Shown: in pieces, positions 7,359-14,374 of the stretch | How the letters are laid out: each line of letters begins with the position of its first letter | How positions within the stretch are numbered: position 1 is the first letter of the stretch | NCBI GenBank assembly: GCA_019115685.1 | Contig: DXDC01000468.1 | Span: 1 to 17,117 of the forward strand | Reading direction: 5' to 3' | From: Candidatus Agrococcus pullicola | GTDB taxonomy: Bacteria > Actinomycetota > Actinomycetes > Actinomycetales > Microbacteriaceae | Length of the DNA stretch: 17,117 bases | Program-made: the position numbers and the translations under genes | Notes under the pieces: generated by a model | Told to the model about the DNA's origin: nothing | Seen by the model: only the letters and a program-made list of their open reading frames with translations | Databases searched by the model: none

Positions 7359-10300
7359 TACTTCGACCCCTCGGCGATAACGGCGATGAGATCGCCTGAT
7401 TCGACCTGCCTGGTACCGCTGATCGCGAGACGTTCGATGGTGCCCGAGACCTGTGCGGTGATCGCTGCCTCCATCTTCATCGCTTCAATCGTGGCGACAG
7501 TGTCCCCGACTTCGACGGCGGCTCCCTGCTCGACCTGCACGGTCACGGCACCGGCGAAGGGTGCAGGCACGTGCCCGGGAATCGTCGGGTCAGCGTGCTC
7601 AGCCGACTCCTCCACGACCTTGACGGATCGGTCGCGGACGTAGACGGGGCGCAGCTGTCCGTTGAGCACGGTCATGACCGTCACCATGCCGCTCTCGTCC
7701 GGCTGCCCCATCGCTTCGAGCGCGACTCGCAGGGTGACACCCTTGCCGATATCGACGGAGTGCTCCTCGCCCTGCTGGATGCCGTAGAGATAGTCGATCG
7801 TGTCGACGACGGATAGGTCCCCGTGCGCCTCGACCGTCTTCTTGTAGTCCTCGGTCGGCCCCGGGAAGAGCAACTCGTTCAGCGCATCCTGCCGTTCGCG
7901 ACCCGGCTCGCTCAGACGTGCGCTCTGCTCGTCGGTGAGATCCTGCATCGAGGACTTCACCGTCCGGCCTTCCAGCACCTTCGAGCGGAACGGCTCCGGC
8001 CAGCCGCCCGGAAGATCGCCGAGCTCGCCCGCCATGAACGAGATCACGGAGTCGGGGATATCGAACTTCCCGGGGTCCGCCTCAAACTCGGCAGGGTCGA
8101 CGCCCTGTGCGACGAGCTGCAGTGCGAGGTCCCCGACGACCTTCGACGACGGCGTCACTTTGGTCGGACGTCCCAGAATGCGCGAGGCCTCCGCGTACCA
8201 GTTCTCGATGTCCTCGAAGCGGTCGGCGAGTCCGAGCGCGATGGCCTGCTGCCGGAGGTTCGACAACTGTCCGCCCGGAATCTCGTGATGGTACACGCGA
8301 CCGGTCGGAGCGGGCAGCCCCGACTCGAACGGCCGGTACAACCGCCGGACGGCCTCCCAGTACGGTTCAAGCTCACCGACCGCCGCGAGGTCGAGGCCCG
8401 TGTCGCGAGGCGTGTTCGCAATTGCTGCGACGAGTGCGCTCAGCGACGGCTGGCTCGTCGTACCCGACATTGCCGCGCTGGCGACGTCAACCGCGTCGAC
8501 CCCCGCTTCGGCCGCCGCGAGCAGCGTCGCCAACTGTCCGCCGGCTGTGTCGTGCGTGTGCAGGTGCACGGGTACGTCGAACCTGCTGCGCAGTGCTGCG
8601 ACGAGCTTCGAGGCGGCTCCGGCACGCAGCAGCCCCGCCATGTCTTTGATGGCCAGAATGTGCGCCCCGCCCTCGACGATCCGTTCAGCAAGTCTCAAGT
8701 AATAGTCGAGGGTATAGAGGTCTTCCTTGGGGTTCAGCAGGTCGCCCGAGTAGCAGAGGGCGACCTCGGCGATCGTTGTTCCCGTTTCGAGCACCGCATC
8801 GATAGCCGGACGCATCTGCTCGACGTCGTTCAGCGCGTCGAATATGCGGAAGATGTCGATGCCGGTCTGAGCAGCCTCGTGCACGAACGCGCTCGTCACC
8901 TCGGTCGGATACGGCGTGTAACCGACCGTGTTGCGCCCGCGCAGCAGCATCTGCAGGTTCAGATTGGGCATGGTCTCACGCAGACGGGCCAGCCGCTCCC
9001 AGGGATCCTCACCGAGGAAACGCAGGGCAACGTCGTACGTCGCTCCTCCCCAGGCCTCGACGCTGAACAGCTCAGGCGTCATTCGGGAAACGAACGGCGC
9101 GATCGTCTCAAGGTCCTTTGTGCGGATGCGCGTCGCCAACAGCGACTGGTGCGCGTCTCGGAACGTCGTGTCCGTGACGGCCAGCGCCTCCTGATTCCGG
9201 AGCTCCTGAGCGAAGGCAGCGGGACCTACTGCCAGCAGCCGCTGTCGAGCGCCCGCCGGTGCAGCGGTCTCGAGATCGACGTCGGGCAGCTTGGTGACGG
9301 GGTTGATGACGCCGTTCGCTTCACCGTGCGGCTTGTTCACGGTGACGTCCGCAAGCCACGAGAGCACTTTGGAGGCGCGGTCCTTCGGCGGCTGAATCGT
9401 GGTGAGTTCCGGGTGCTCGTCGATGAAGTGCGTCGACACGTCACCGGCACGGAACTGCTCGTTCTCGAGCAGGTTCAGCAAGAACGGGATGTTCGATGCG
9501 ACACCGCGGATGCGGAACTCGCTCACTGCGCGATGCGCCCTGTTGATCGCCGCTTCAAGGTCACGCCCGCGGCAGGTCACCTTCGCAAGCATCGAGTCGA
9601 AGTGCGGGCTAATCTCCGCACCCGGGTTGATCGTGCCGCCGTCGAGTCTGACTCCTGCGCCGCCGGGTGAACGGTACGCCGTGATGCGGCCCGTGTCGGG
9701 TCGGAAGCCATCGGCGGGGTTCTCGGTCGTGACGCGGCACTGCAGGGCCGCGCCGTGGAGCTCAAGTACATCCTGCGACAGACCCAGTTCCGTCAGGGAC
9801 TCCCCAGCCGCGATCCGTATCTGCGACTGCACGAGGTCGACGTCCGTGACCTCCTCGGTCACGGTGTGCTCGACCTGGATGCGCGGATTCATCTCGATGA
9901 ACACGTGCTCCCCAGCGCGATCACCGGCCGTTTCCAGCAGAAATTCGACCGTGCCCGCGTTCACATAGCCGATCGACTCGGCGAATGCGACGGCATCCCG
10001 ATACAGCGCCTCTCGCACGTCCTCCTCCAGATTGGGTGCGGGTGCGAGTTCGACGACCTTCTGGTGTCGACGCTGCACGGAGCAGTCGCGCTCGAACAGG
10101 TGCACGGTGTTCTCCGCTGCGTCTGCAAGGATCTGCACTTCGATGTGCCGAGGCCGTACGACCGCCTGCTCGATGAACATCGTGGCATCACCGAATGCAC
10201 TGTCCGCCTCGCGCATCGCCGCTTCGAGCGCAGCGGGGAGGTCCTCACGACGCTCGACGAGCCTCATGCCGCGACCGCCTCCTCCTGCGACCGCTTTGCA

Positions 10301-10768
10301 GAAGACAGGGAATCCGATGTCGTCGGCGCCCGCGAGCAGCGCATCCACGTCCTTTGTAGCCTCTGTCGATCGGAGTACGGGAACTCCGGCGCTGATGGCA
10401 TGCTCTTTTGCCGTGACTTTGTTCCCTGCCATGGCGAGCACTCTCGCGGGTGGCCCCACGAAGATGATTCCGGCATCCGCAGCAGCCGATGCGAGCTTTG
10501 GATTCTCTGAGAGAAATCCGTAGCCCGGGTAGATCGCGTCCGCGCCCGCAAGCTTCGCCACCCGGATGATTTCGTCGACGTCGAGGTAGGCCCGCACGGG
10601 ATGCCCGGGTTCACCTATCTGGTAGGCCTCGTCTGCCTTCTGCAAATGCAGGGAATGGCGGTCTTCGTGGGCGAATACAGCCACGGTCTTGATTCCCAAC
10701 TCATTGGCTGCGCGGAACGCTCGAATGGCGATCTCGCCTCGATTCGCTACCAGGACTTTCTCGAACAC
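7358..10768 (-). CDS. pyc: Pyruvate carboxylase
   Basis: This biotin enzyme carboxylates pyruvate to oxaloacetate with ATP and bicarbonate, refilling the TCA cycle. With the GTG at 10768 the protein has 1136 residues, close to the corynebacterial enzyme (about 1140). The order is biotin carboxylase (FEKVLVANRGEIAIRAF at the start, the ATP grasp loop AGGGGRGMR, then EMNPRIQVEHTVTE), carboxyltransferase (TDTTFRDAHQSLLATR, LRGRNTVGY, IKDMAGLL with the metal-binding lysine, HLHTHDTAGG), an allosteric linker, and a C-terminal biotinyl domain with EAMKMEA (biotin on Lys1098). The frame stays open 34 codons further upstream, but that stretch is not family-like and runs across the divergent promoter region. 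GAGGAG four bases before this GTG settles the start. It is the first gene of the pyc-mtr-def operon and is divergent from parA. Confidence 0.97.
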   Translation of the reverse strand: MFEKVLVANRGEIAIRAFRAANELGIKTVAVFAHEDRHSLHLQKADEAYQIGEPGHPVRAYLDVDEIIRVAKLAGADAIYPGYGFLSENPKLASAAADAGIIFVGPPARVLAMAGNKVTAKEHAISAGVPVLRSTEATKDVDALLAGADDIGFPVFCKAVAGGGGRGMRLVERREDLPAALEAAMREADSAFGDATMFIEQAVVRPRHIEVQILADAAENTVHLFERDCSVQRRHQKVVELAPAPNLEEDVREALYRDAVAFAESIGYVNAGTVEFLLETAGDRAGEHVFIEMNPRIQVEHTVTEEVTDVDLVQSQIRIAAGESLTELGLSQDVLELHGAALQCRVTTENPADGFRPDTGRITAYRSPGGAGVRLDGGTINPGAEISPHFDSMLAKVTCRGRDLEAAINRAHRAVSEFRIRGVASNIPFLLNLLENEQFRAGDVSTHFIDEHPELTTIQPPKDRASKVLSWLADVTVNKPHGEANGVINPVTKLPDVDLETAAPAGARQRLLAVGPAAFAQELRNQEALAVTDTTFRDAHQSLLATRIRTKDLETIAPFVSRMTPELFSVEAWGGATYDVALRFLGEDPWERLARLRETMPNLNLQMLLRGRNTVGYTPYPTEVTSAFVHEAAQTGIDIFRIFDALNDVEQMRPAIDAVLETGTTIAEVALCYSGDLLNPKEDLYTLDYYLRLAERIVEGGAHILAIKDMAGLLRAGAASKLVAALRSRFDVPVHLHTHDTAGGQLATLLAAAEAGVDAVDVASAAMSGTTSQPSLSALVAAIANTPRDTGLDLAAVGELEPYWEAVRRLYRPFESGLPAPTGRVYHHEIPGGQLSNLRQQAIALGLADRFEDIENWYAEASRILGRPTKVTPSSKVVGDLALQLVAQGVDPAEFEADPGKFDIPDSVISFMAGELGDLPGGWPEPFRSKVLEGRTVKSSMQDLTDEQSARLSEPGRERQDALNELLFPGPTEDYKKTVEAHGDLSVVDTIDYLYGIQQGEEHSVDIGKGVTLRVALEAMGQPDESGMVTVMTVLNGQLRPVYVRDRSVKVVEESAEHADPTIPGHVPAPFAGAVTVQVEQGAAVEVGDTVATIEAMKMEAAITAQVSGTIERLAISGTRQVESGDLIAVIAEGSK

Positions 10769-10772
10769 GCTG

Positions 10773-10778
10773 CTCCTC
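10773..10778 (-). promoter_or_regulatory. Ribosome binding site of pyc
   Basis: GAGGAG on the minus strand is 4 bases before the GTG at 10768. It argues against the longer open frame that begins at 10870. Confidence 0.7.
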
Positions 10779-10851
10779 ACTGCTCGGTGCACTTCACGGA
10801 ACGAATTCCCCGCTTTCGGCACGTGACGACGTCTCTCAAGAGTAGTCGCGC

Positions 10852-10857
10852 TAGGCT
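10852..10857 (+). promoter_or_regulatory. Candidate -10 element giving a leaderless parA transcript
   Basis: TAGGCT fits the actinobacterial -10 pattern (TAnnnT) and ends 7 bases before the parA GTG at 10865, so transcription would begin at or next to the start codon. No Shine-Dalgarno sequence is visible upstream of that GTG. No clear -35 was recognised. Confidence 0.45.
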
Positions 10858-10864
10858 TTCTGTC

Positions 10865-11764
10865 GTGCACGTACTCTCAGTCAGTTCACTAAAAGGCGGC
10901 GTCGGTAAGACGACCGTGACATTAGGCCTTGCCTCGGCGGCGTTTGCGAAGGGTCTCCGCACCCTCGTGGTCGACCTGGATCCGCAGTCCGATGCATCCA
11001 CCGGGATGGACATCGACGTCTCCGGTCGTCTGAACGTCGCGGATGTGCTCGCGAACCCGAAAGAGAAGACCGTTCAGCAGGCCATCGTGCCTTCCGGCTG
11101 GACGTCGGGTCACGGCGGCAAGATCGACGTCCTCATCGGGAGCCCCTCCGCAATCAACTTCGATGGCCCCCATCCGACGCTGAAGGAGATCTGGCGCCTG
11201 GAAACCGCGCTCGCAACCGTCGAGTCGGAATACGATCTGGTACTGATCGACTGCGCCCCGAGCTTGAACGCTCTGACACGGACGGCCTGGGCCGCGTCCG
11301 ATCGTGTCTTGGTCGTGACGGAGCCGGGCCTGTTCTCGGTCGCCGCCGCCGACCGTGCGCTGCGCGCGATTGAGGAGATCCGGCGAGGACTCTCGCAGCG
11401 CCTGCAGCCCGTCGGCATCGTCGTCAACCGTGCCCGGCCGCAGTCGCTGGAGCACCAGTATCGAGTGCAGGAGCTCAAGGACATGTTCGGCCCGCTTGTG
11501 CTCGACGTTGTTCTTCCCGAACGTACGTCGATGCAGCAGGCGCAGGGCGCAGCACGTCCCCTGCACGTATGGCCCGGCGAGGGAGCACAGGAGATGGCTG
11601 CGCAGTTCGACGAACTGCTGCAGTATGTACAGGATCACTTCCAGCAGGCGCCGACCGCACCGGCAGGCGGCCGTGGCATGTCGCCAACCGCCGGCAAGGA
11701 CGCTTCCGCTGCGGCGCAGATCTCTGAGCTCACCGAAGAAGACGCAGAGGACAAGAACTCTTAA
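10865..11764 (+). CDS. Orphan ParA/Soj-family ATPase
   Basis: This is a deviant-Walker P-loop ATPase of the ParA/MinD group, which uses ATP-driven dimers on DNA or membrane to position cargo. The 299 residues contain the deviant Walker A KGGVGKTT (10-17), Walker A' LVVDLDPQSD (34-43) and Walker B YDLVLIDCAPS (123-133). A Pro/Gly-rich linker and an acidic tail (SELTEEDAED) follow the domain. The frame is open from 10601, but that upstream part overlaps the pyc N-terminus and lacks family character. GTG 10865 puts the Walker A motif at the normal distance from the start. No parB gene or evident parS site is nearby, so this is probably not the main chromosome-segregation ParA. The cargo is unknown. 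It is divergent from pyc and converges on the MerR gene. Confidence 0.88.
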   Translation: MHVLSVSSLKGGVGKTTVTLGLASAAFAKGLRTLVVDLDPQSDASTGMDIDVSGRLNVADVLANPKEKTVQQAIVPSGWTSGHGGKIDVLIGSPSAINFDGPHPTLKEIWRLETALATVESEYDLVLIDCAPSLNALTRTAWAASDRVLVVTEPGLFSVAAADRALRAIEEIRRGLSQRLQPVGIVVNRARPQSLEHQYRVQELKDMFGPLVLDVVLPERTSMQQAQGAARPLHVWPGEGAQEMAAQFDELLQYVQDHFQQAPTAPAGGRGMSPTAGKDASAAAQISELTEEDAEDKNS

Positions 11765-11793
11765 CGTCACCTCCACCCAGCTTCTGCCCCGTC

Positions 11794-11861
11794 AACTTCT
11801 CGGTCTCCTGGCGTTGGGAGCGCGTTTTCACGGCGTGTCGTCGCCCAGCGACCGAGAAGTT
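11794..11861. repeat. 68-base palindromic element with perfect 12-bp outer arms
   Basis: AACTTCTCGGTC (11794-11805) is the exact inverted complement of GACCGAGAAGTT (11850-11861). Inside it, CTGGCG (11808-11813) can pair with CGCCCAG (11842-11848) with one bulged C, after a small internal loop. This gives a long hairpin with a loop of about 28 bases. It lies 30 bases after the parA stop. It could be a dispersed palindromic (REP/MITE-like) unit, a terminator or RNA-processing stem, or a protein site. Copy number in the genome would decide among these. Confidence 0.65.
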
Positions 11862-11933
11862 TGCATTGCGAGCGAACGCGGAGTGAACCCGGAAGAGCTC
11901 GCCTAAAGGTGCTACTCGCCTGCACGTATTGAA

Positions 11934-11957
11934 GGAGGCACCGTATTCGGCGCCTCC
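11934..11957. terminator. Bidirectional terminator hairpin between parA and ftsR-like gene
   Basis: GGAGGCACCG-TATT-CGGCGCCTCC forms a 10-bp stem with one A·C mismatch and a 4-base loop. It lies 17 bases beyond the end of the MerR gene on the minus strand and also follows parA on the plus strand. There is no T tract. Confidence 0.7.
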
Positions 11958-11973
11958 CCCAAGCTCTACGGCT

Positions 11974-12519
11974 CTACGAAGCTCGTGTCTTGCGAGCCCG
12001 CATTTCCGCTAGTTCGTCGACCTGCATTTCGGCAGGCGTGGCATCAAGTTCAACCAGTTGCGACTCGACCTCGCGCAGGACGGTTCCCACGGCAATCCCG
12101 AAGACGCCCTGACCGCGGCCGAGGAGGTCGATGACCTCATCGCTGGAGGTGCACAGATAGACGCTCGCCCCGTCGGACATCAGCGTGATCTGTGCGAGAT
12201 CGTGGAAACCCGACTCGTGCAACTGCTGGATCGCAACGCGAATCTGCTGCAGCGTGATGCCGGTGTCGAGCAATCGCTTGACAAGCTTGAGTACGAGAAT
12301 GTCGCGGAAGGAGTACAGCCGCTGCGAGCCCGAACCGTGGGCGGTGCGGATGGTCGGCTCGACGAGCCCCGTGCGAGCCCAGTAGTCGAGCTGACGGTAG
12401 GTGATGCCGGCGGCCTCCGCCGCGATCGCACCGCGGTACCCGCTTGCGTCTCGCTGATCCGGCAAGCCATCGGTAAACAGCATGCCGACGTCGATGCGGG
12501 TGCCTTCGAACTCTTCCAC
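11974..12519 (-). CDS. ftsR: MerR-family regulator, FtsR/Rv1828-like
   Basis: This is a DNA-binding regulator. Its homologue in Corynebacterium activates ftsZ, and the mycobacterial homologue is Rv1828. The 181 residues include a winged helix-turn-helix of MerR type at about 27-95. The signature pieces of the Rv1828 subfamily are clear: ITYRQLDYWARTGLV, GSGSQRLYSFRDILVLKL and RLLDTGITLQQIR, followed by the C-terminal piece GQGVFGIAV. No metal-binding cysteine cluster is present, so this is not a metal-sensing MerR. The start is a GTG with GGAAGGA 8 bases upstream. In mycobacteria this gene sits next to garA, but no FHA-domain gene is visible here and the neighbour is an orphan parA. A perfect 19-bp dyad lies just upstream and could mediate autoregulation. 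The subfamily call is firm. The role in division is taken from homologues. Confidence 0.88.
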   Translation of the reverse strand: MEEFEGTRIDVGMLFTDGLPDQRDASGYRGAIAAEAAGITYRQLDYWARTGLVEPTIRTAHGSGSQRLYSFRDILVLKLVKRLLDTGITLQQIRVAIQQLHESGFHDLAQITLMSDGASVYLCTSSDEVIDLLGRGQGVFGIAVGTVLREVESQLVELDATPAEMQVDELAEMRARKTRAS

Positions 12520-12527
12520 GGTCTATA

Positions 12528-12534
12528 TCCTTCC
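12528..12534 (-). promoter_or_regulatory. Ribosome binding site of the ftsR-like gene
   Basis: GGAAGGA on the minus strand is 8 bases before the GTG at 12519 and supports that start over a later ATG at codon 13. Confidence 0.6.
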
Positions 12535-12538
12535 GAAC

Positions 12539-12557
12539 CTTCAAGTTGTTATTGAAG
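12539..12557. promoter_or_regulatory. Candidate operator: perfect 6-bp dyad upstream of ftsR-like gene
   Basis: CTTCAA-N7-TTGAAG is a perfect inverted repeat of 19 bp, centred about 29 bases before the start codon and next to the ribosome site. A possible -10 (TACAGT on the minus strand, 12573-12568) would place it just after the transcription start, a repressing position. MerR-family proteins bind such dyads as dimers. Which protein binds here is inference. Confidence 0.45.
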
Positions 12558-12729
12558 CTTCGTGTTCACTGTACGGAGCTTTTCGCGAAGCGGATGCGCG
12601 ACACGCGGTGCTGCTCTCGCGAGCTCCGGGTGATTTTCTCCAGCCTACTCCGAACCACCGACAGAGGCCAGACCTAAACGCTGTGAACGAGCACCGCGCC
12701 ACGCCTCCTTCATCGCTTCGACTCCTCGC
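12558..12729. other. Intergenic region upstream of ftsR-like gene
   Basis: There are 172 bases between the dyad and the end of the flavoprotein gene. I see no open frame with a start and ribosome site, no RNA gene, and no strong terminator. It presumably contains the ftsR-like promoter (TACAGT at 12573-12568, minus strand, is one candidate). Confidence 0.4.
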
Positions 12730-13683
12730 CTAGCGACCGAGAGCTTCCTGCGCACGGTCGAATTCCTCTTCCACAAGCGCTCCGTTCACGGCGCCTCCCG
12801 TAAAGGACCCCGATCCGATGGACATGGGAACGTTAGCCATCGGGTTCACGACATTGCCGACGGCCCAGATCCGGTCATTGCTGGTCTTGCCCGCCTGATC
12901 GACCGCGAGGAACGACCCCATCCCGAACGGAAGGTCATTCCGTGCTAGATCCAGCCCTTGCAGGAAGCCGTCATGCGGACGCGGCGAAGACGCGGTGAAG
13001 ATCGCTTCGACCGGAACTTCCTTCCCGTCCGCCGTGCGCACCGCTGTGACCGCGTCACCTTCTCCCACCACAGCAATCACTTCAGCATCGACCACGTCCA
13101 CACCTCGACTGCGCAGGCGCTCCGCCGTTTCTCGCTCGATCGGGTCGATAGCAGCGGCAAACAGGGTTACCCGATCGCTCCACTGCCGTATCAACTGCGC
13201 CTGGTGCAACGCGGCAGGTGACGTCGCCAGGACGCCGAGTCGACGATCTTTGAACTCCCACCCGTGGCAGTACGGGCAATGCAGTACGCTCTTGCCCCAG
13301 CGCTCGGCGAGGCCGGGAATATCGGGCAGGTCGTCGGTTATTCCGGTGGCGACAATGAGCGCTCTCGCCGTATGGGCGGCACCATCGGCGAGGACGCGAA
13401 CTCCGCCCGGGTGCGTCTCGACGCGGTCGACCGCGGCATCGAGGAACTGCCCACCGTAGGAGGAGACCTCGTCACGACCTCGCGCCGTGAGTTCTCCGGG
13501 TGGTGTGCCCTCGTTACCGAGAACGCCGTGCATATGCGCAGCAAACCTGTTGCGCGGGCTCCCCGCGTCGATAACGAGCACACGACGCCTGGCGCGCCCC
13601 AGCATGAGCGCTGCTGACAGTCCCGCGGCTCCTCCTCCGATGACGATCGCTTCCCACGGCGGTAGATCTGATTGTTTCTGCAT
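12730..13683 (-). CDS. Thioredoxin-reductase-like FAD oxidoreductase with CPYC motif
   Basis: This is a soluble flavoprotein of the thioredoxin-reductase fold, expected to move electrons between FAD and a dithiol/disulfide pair. Starting at ATG 13683 it has 317 residues. The FAD-binding loop VIGGGAAGLSAA (14-25) is intact, ATG (112-114) closes the FAD domain, and the redox centre is HCPYCHGWEF (Cys136, Cys139). A C-terminal FAD-contact region lies around WAVGNV. The usual NADPH loop GxGxxG/A after the CxxC helix is here VLATSPAALH (151-160), lacking the glycines, so NADPH use is doubtful. The enzyme could be a dithiol oxidase or use another electron donor. The frame opens 21 codons earlier, but that part crosses the divergent regulatory region, and ATG 13683 gives a normal N-terminus. 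It is divergent from the XRE-cupin regulator, which may control it. Confidence 0.85.
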   Translation of the reverse strand: MQKQSDLPPWEAIVIGGGAAGLSAALMLGRARRRVLVIDAGSPRNRFAAHMHGVLGNEGTPPGELTARGRDEVSSYGGQFLDAAVDRVETHPGGVRVLADGAAHTARALIVATGITDDLPDIPGLAERWGKSVLHCPYCHGWEFKDRRLGVLATSPAALHQAQLIRQWSDRVTLFAAAIDPIERETAERLRSRGVDVVDAEVIAVVGEGDAVTAVRTADGKEVPVEAIFTASSPRPHDGFLQGLDLARNDLPFGMGSFLAVDQAGKTSNDRIWAVGNVVNPMANVPMSIGSGSFTGGAVNGALVEEEFDRAQEALGR

Positions 13684-13711
13684 GCAACCAAGTCTCGGTG
13701 TCGCATGAGAT

Positions 13712-13740
13712 ACTGGCAAAGTATTTTGCGAAACTGGCAA
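13712..13740. promoter_or_regulatory. Direct repeats in the divergent regulatory region (candidate operator)
   Basis: ACTGGCAA occurs at 13712-13719 and 13733-13740, so the copies start 21 bases apart, two helical turns on one face of the DNA. They lie in the 90-base gap between the flavoprotein and the XRE-cupin gene, with AT-rich stretches between and after them. A likely user is the adjacent XRE-cupin regulator. That is inference. Confidence 0.45.
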
Positions 13741-13759
13741 GCTCAATATTTCGATCCTA

Positions 13760-13766
13760 GGGAGGA
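13760..13766 (+). promoter_or_regulatory. Ribosome binding site of the XRE-cupin regulator
   Basis: GGGAGGA lies 7 bases before the GTG at 13774. It rejects the longer frame from 13672 and sets the regulator start. Confidence 0.8.
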
Positions 13767-13773
13767 ACGGGCC

Positions 13774-14346
13774 GTGCGCGAAGAACTCGCTGAAGTCGGG
13801 GCGCGATTGAGAGCGGTGCGACTGGCCCGCGGCTGGACACTCGAAGCGTTGGCGTCCCGCGCCGGCATGTCTGCGAGCACGTTGTCTCGGCTCGAATCCG
13901 GCAAACGGCAGGCCACCCTCGGGCTGCTCCTACCGCTGACTCGGGAACTGGGGGTGCGGATCGACGATCTGGTGAGCCCCACCTCCCCGGATCCCCGTGT
14001 ACGCAGGCCAAGCATACGGCGCGATGGGCTCGTCATCGCACCGCTCGCACCGGAGGGGTCGCCGATTCACACGTACAAGATCACCTATCCCCCGCTGTCC
14101 GAACTCCCGGATCTCCGCGTGCACGACGGCTACGAGTGGGTGTACGTTCTGACGGGTCGCCTTCGACTCCGTCTGGGTGAGCAGGACCTCGTTCTGGGCA
14201 GAGGCGAGGCTGCGGAGTTCGACACCGGTACTCCCCACGCGATGTCGGCAGCGGGAGGCAAACCCGCATCCGTCATCAGTATCTTCAATGACGCGGGCGC
14301 CCGGATGCACATCCACAGTACGGAGACCGCTCGGGACACCGAGTGA
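13774..14346 (+). CDS. XRE-family transcriptional regulator with C-terminal cupin sensor domain
   Basis: This is a probable ligand-responsive DNA-binding regulator. The 190 residues have an N-terminal HTH of the lambda-repressor type (about 9-65; the recognition region is MSASTLSRLESGK). A short linker follows, then a small cupin barrel (about 115-180) with HDGYEWVYVLTGRLRLRLG and a second motif ending in FDTGTPHAM. The cupin carries His, Glu and another His at positions often used for metal or ligand binding. No membrane segment is seen. It is divergent from the flavoprotein gene and its 3' end converges on the ThDP enzyme gene with 28 bases between. Regulators of this type often control a neighbouring catabolic or redox gene and themselves. 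The ligand is unknown. Confidence 0.9.
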   Translation: MREELAEVGARLRAVRLARGWTLEALASRAGMSASTLSRLESGKRQATLGLLLPLTRELGVRIDDLVSPTSPDPRVRRPSIRRDGLVIAPLAPEGSPIHTYKITYPPLSELPDLRVHDGYEWVYVLTGRLRLRLGEQDLVLGRGEAAEFDTGTPHAMSAAGGKPASVISIFNDAGARMHIHSTETARDTE

Positions 14347-14374
14347 GCATGTATAGCCTTCCTCTTTCAACGAG

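Larger units (their letters stand above)
11765..11973. other. Intergenic region between converging parA and ftsR-like genes
   Basis: This 209-base gap has no convincing coding frame with a start and ribosome site. It holds a long imperfect palindrome, a pair of near-identical octamers (GAGCGAAC and GAGTGAAC at 11870-11877 and 11881-11888, 11 bases apart) and a terminator-like stem-loop. Confidence 0.6.

Noticed and set aside
7823..9670. A 615-codon open frame on the plus strand, opposite pyc
   Set aside because: It is exactly antisense to conserved pyruvate carboxylase sequence, is very rich in Arg, and has no family motif. It is a by-product of GC-rich codon use.
10601..10864. An 88-codon N-terminal extension of parA
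   Set aside because: It overlaps the pyc N-terminal coding region on the other strand and would push the Walker A motif to about residue 98, unlike the family.
10769..10870. A 34-codon N-terminal extension of pyc
   Set aside because: Family resemblance begins at FEKVLVANRGE. GAGGAG is placed for the GTG at 10768, and the extension would cross the divergent promoter region.
12726..12745. Resemblance of the flavoprotein gene end to one arm of the 68-base palindrome (AGCGACCGAGA shared)
   Set aside because: Only about 11 bases match exactly, there is no partner arm nearby, and the bases encode the last residues of the protein. Chance is sufficient.
14347..14374. Possible terminator between the converging XRE-cupin and ThDP enzyme genes
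   Set aside because: The 28-base gap shows no inverted repeat capable of a stable stem.
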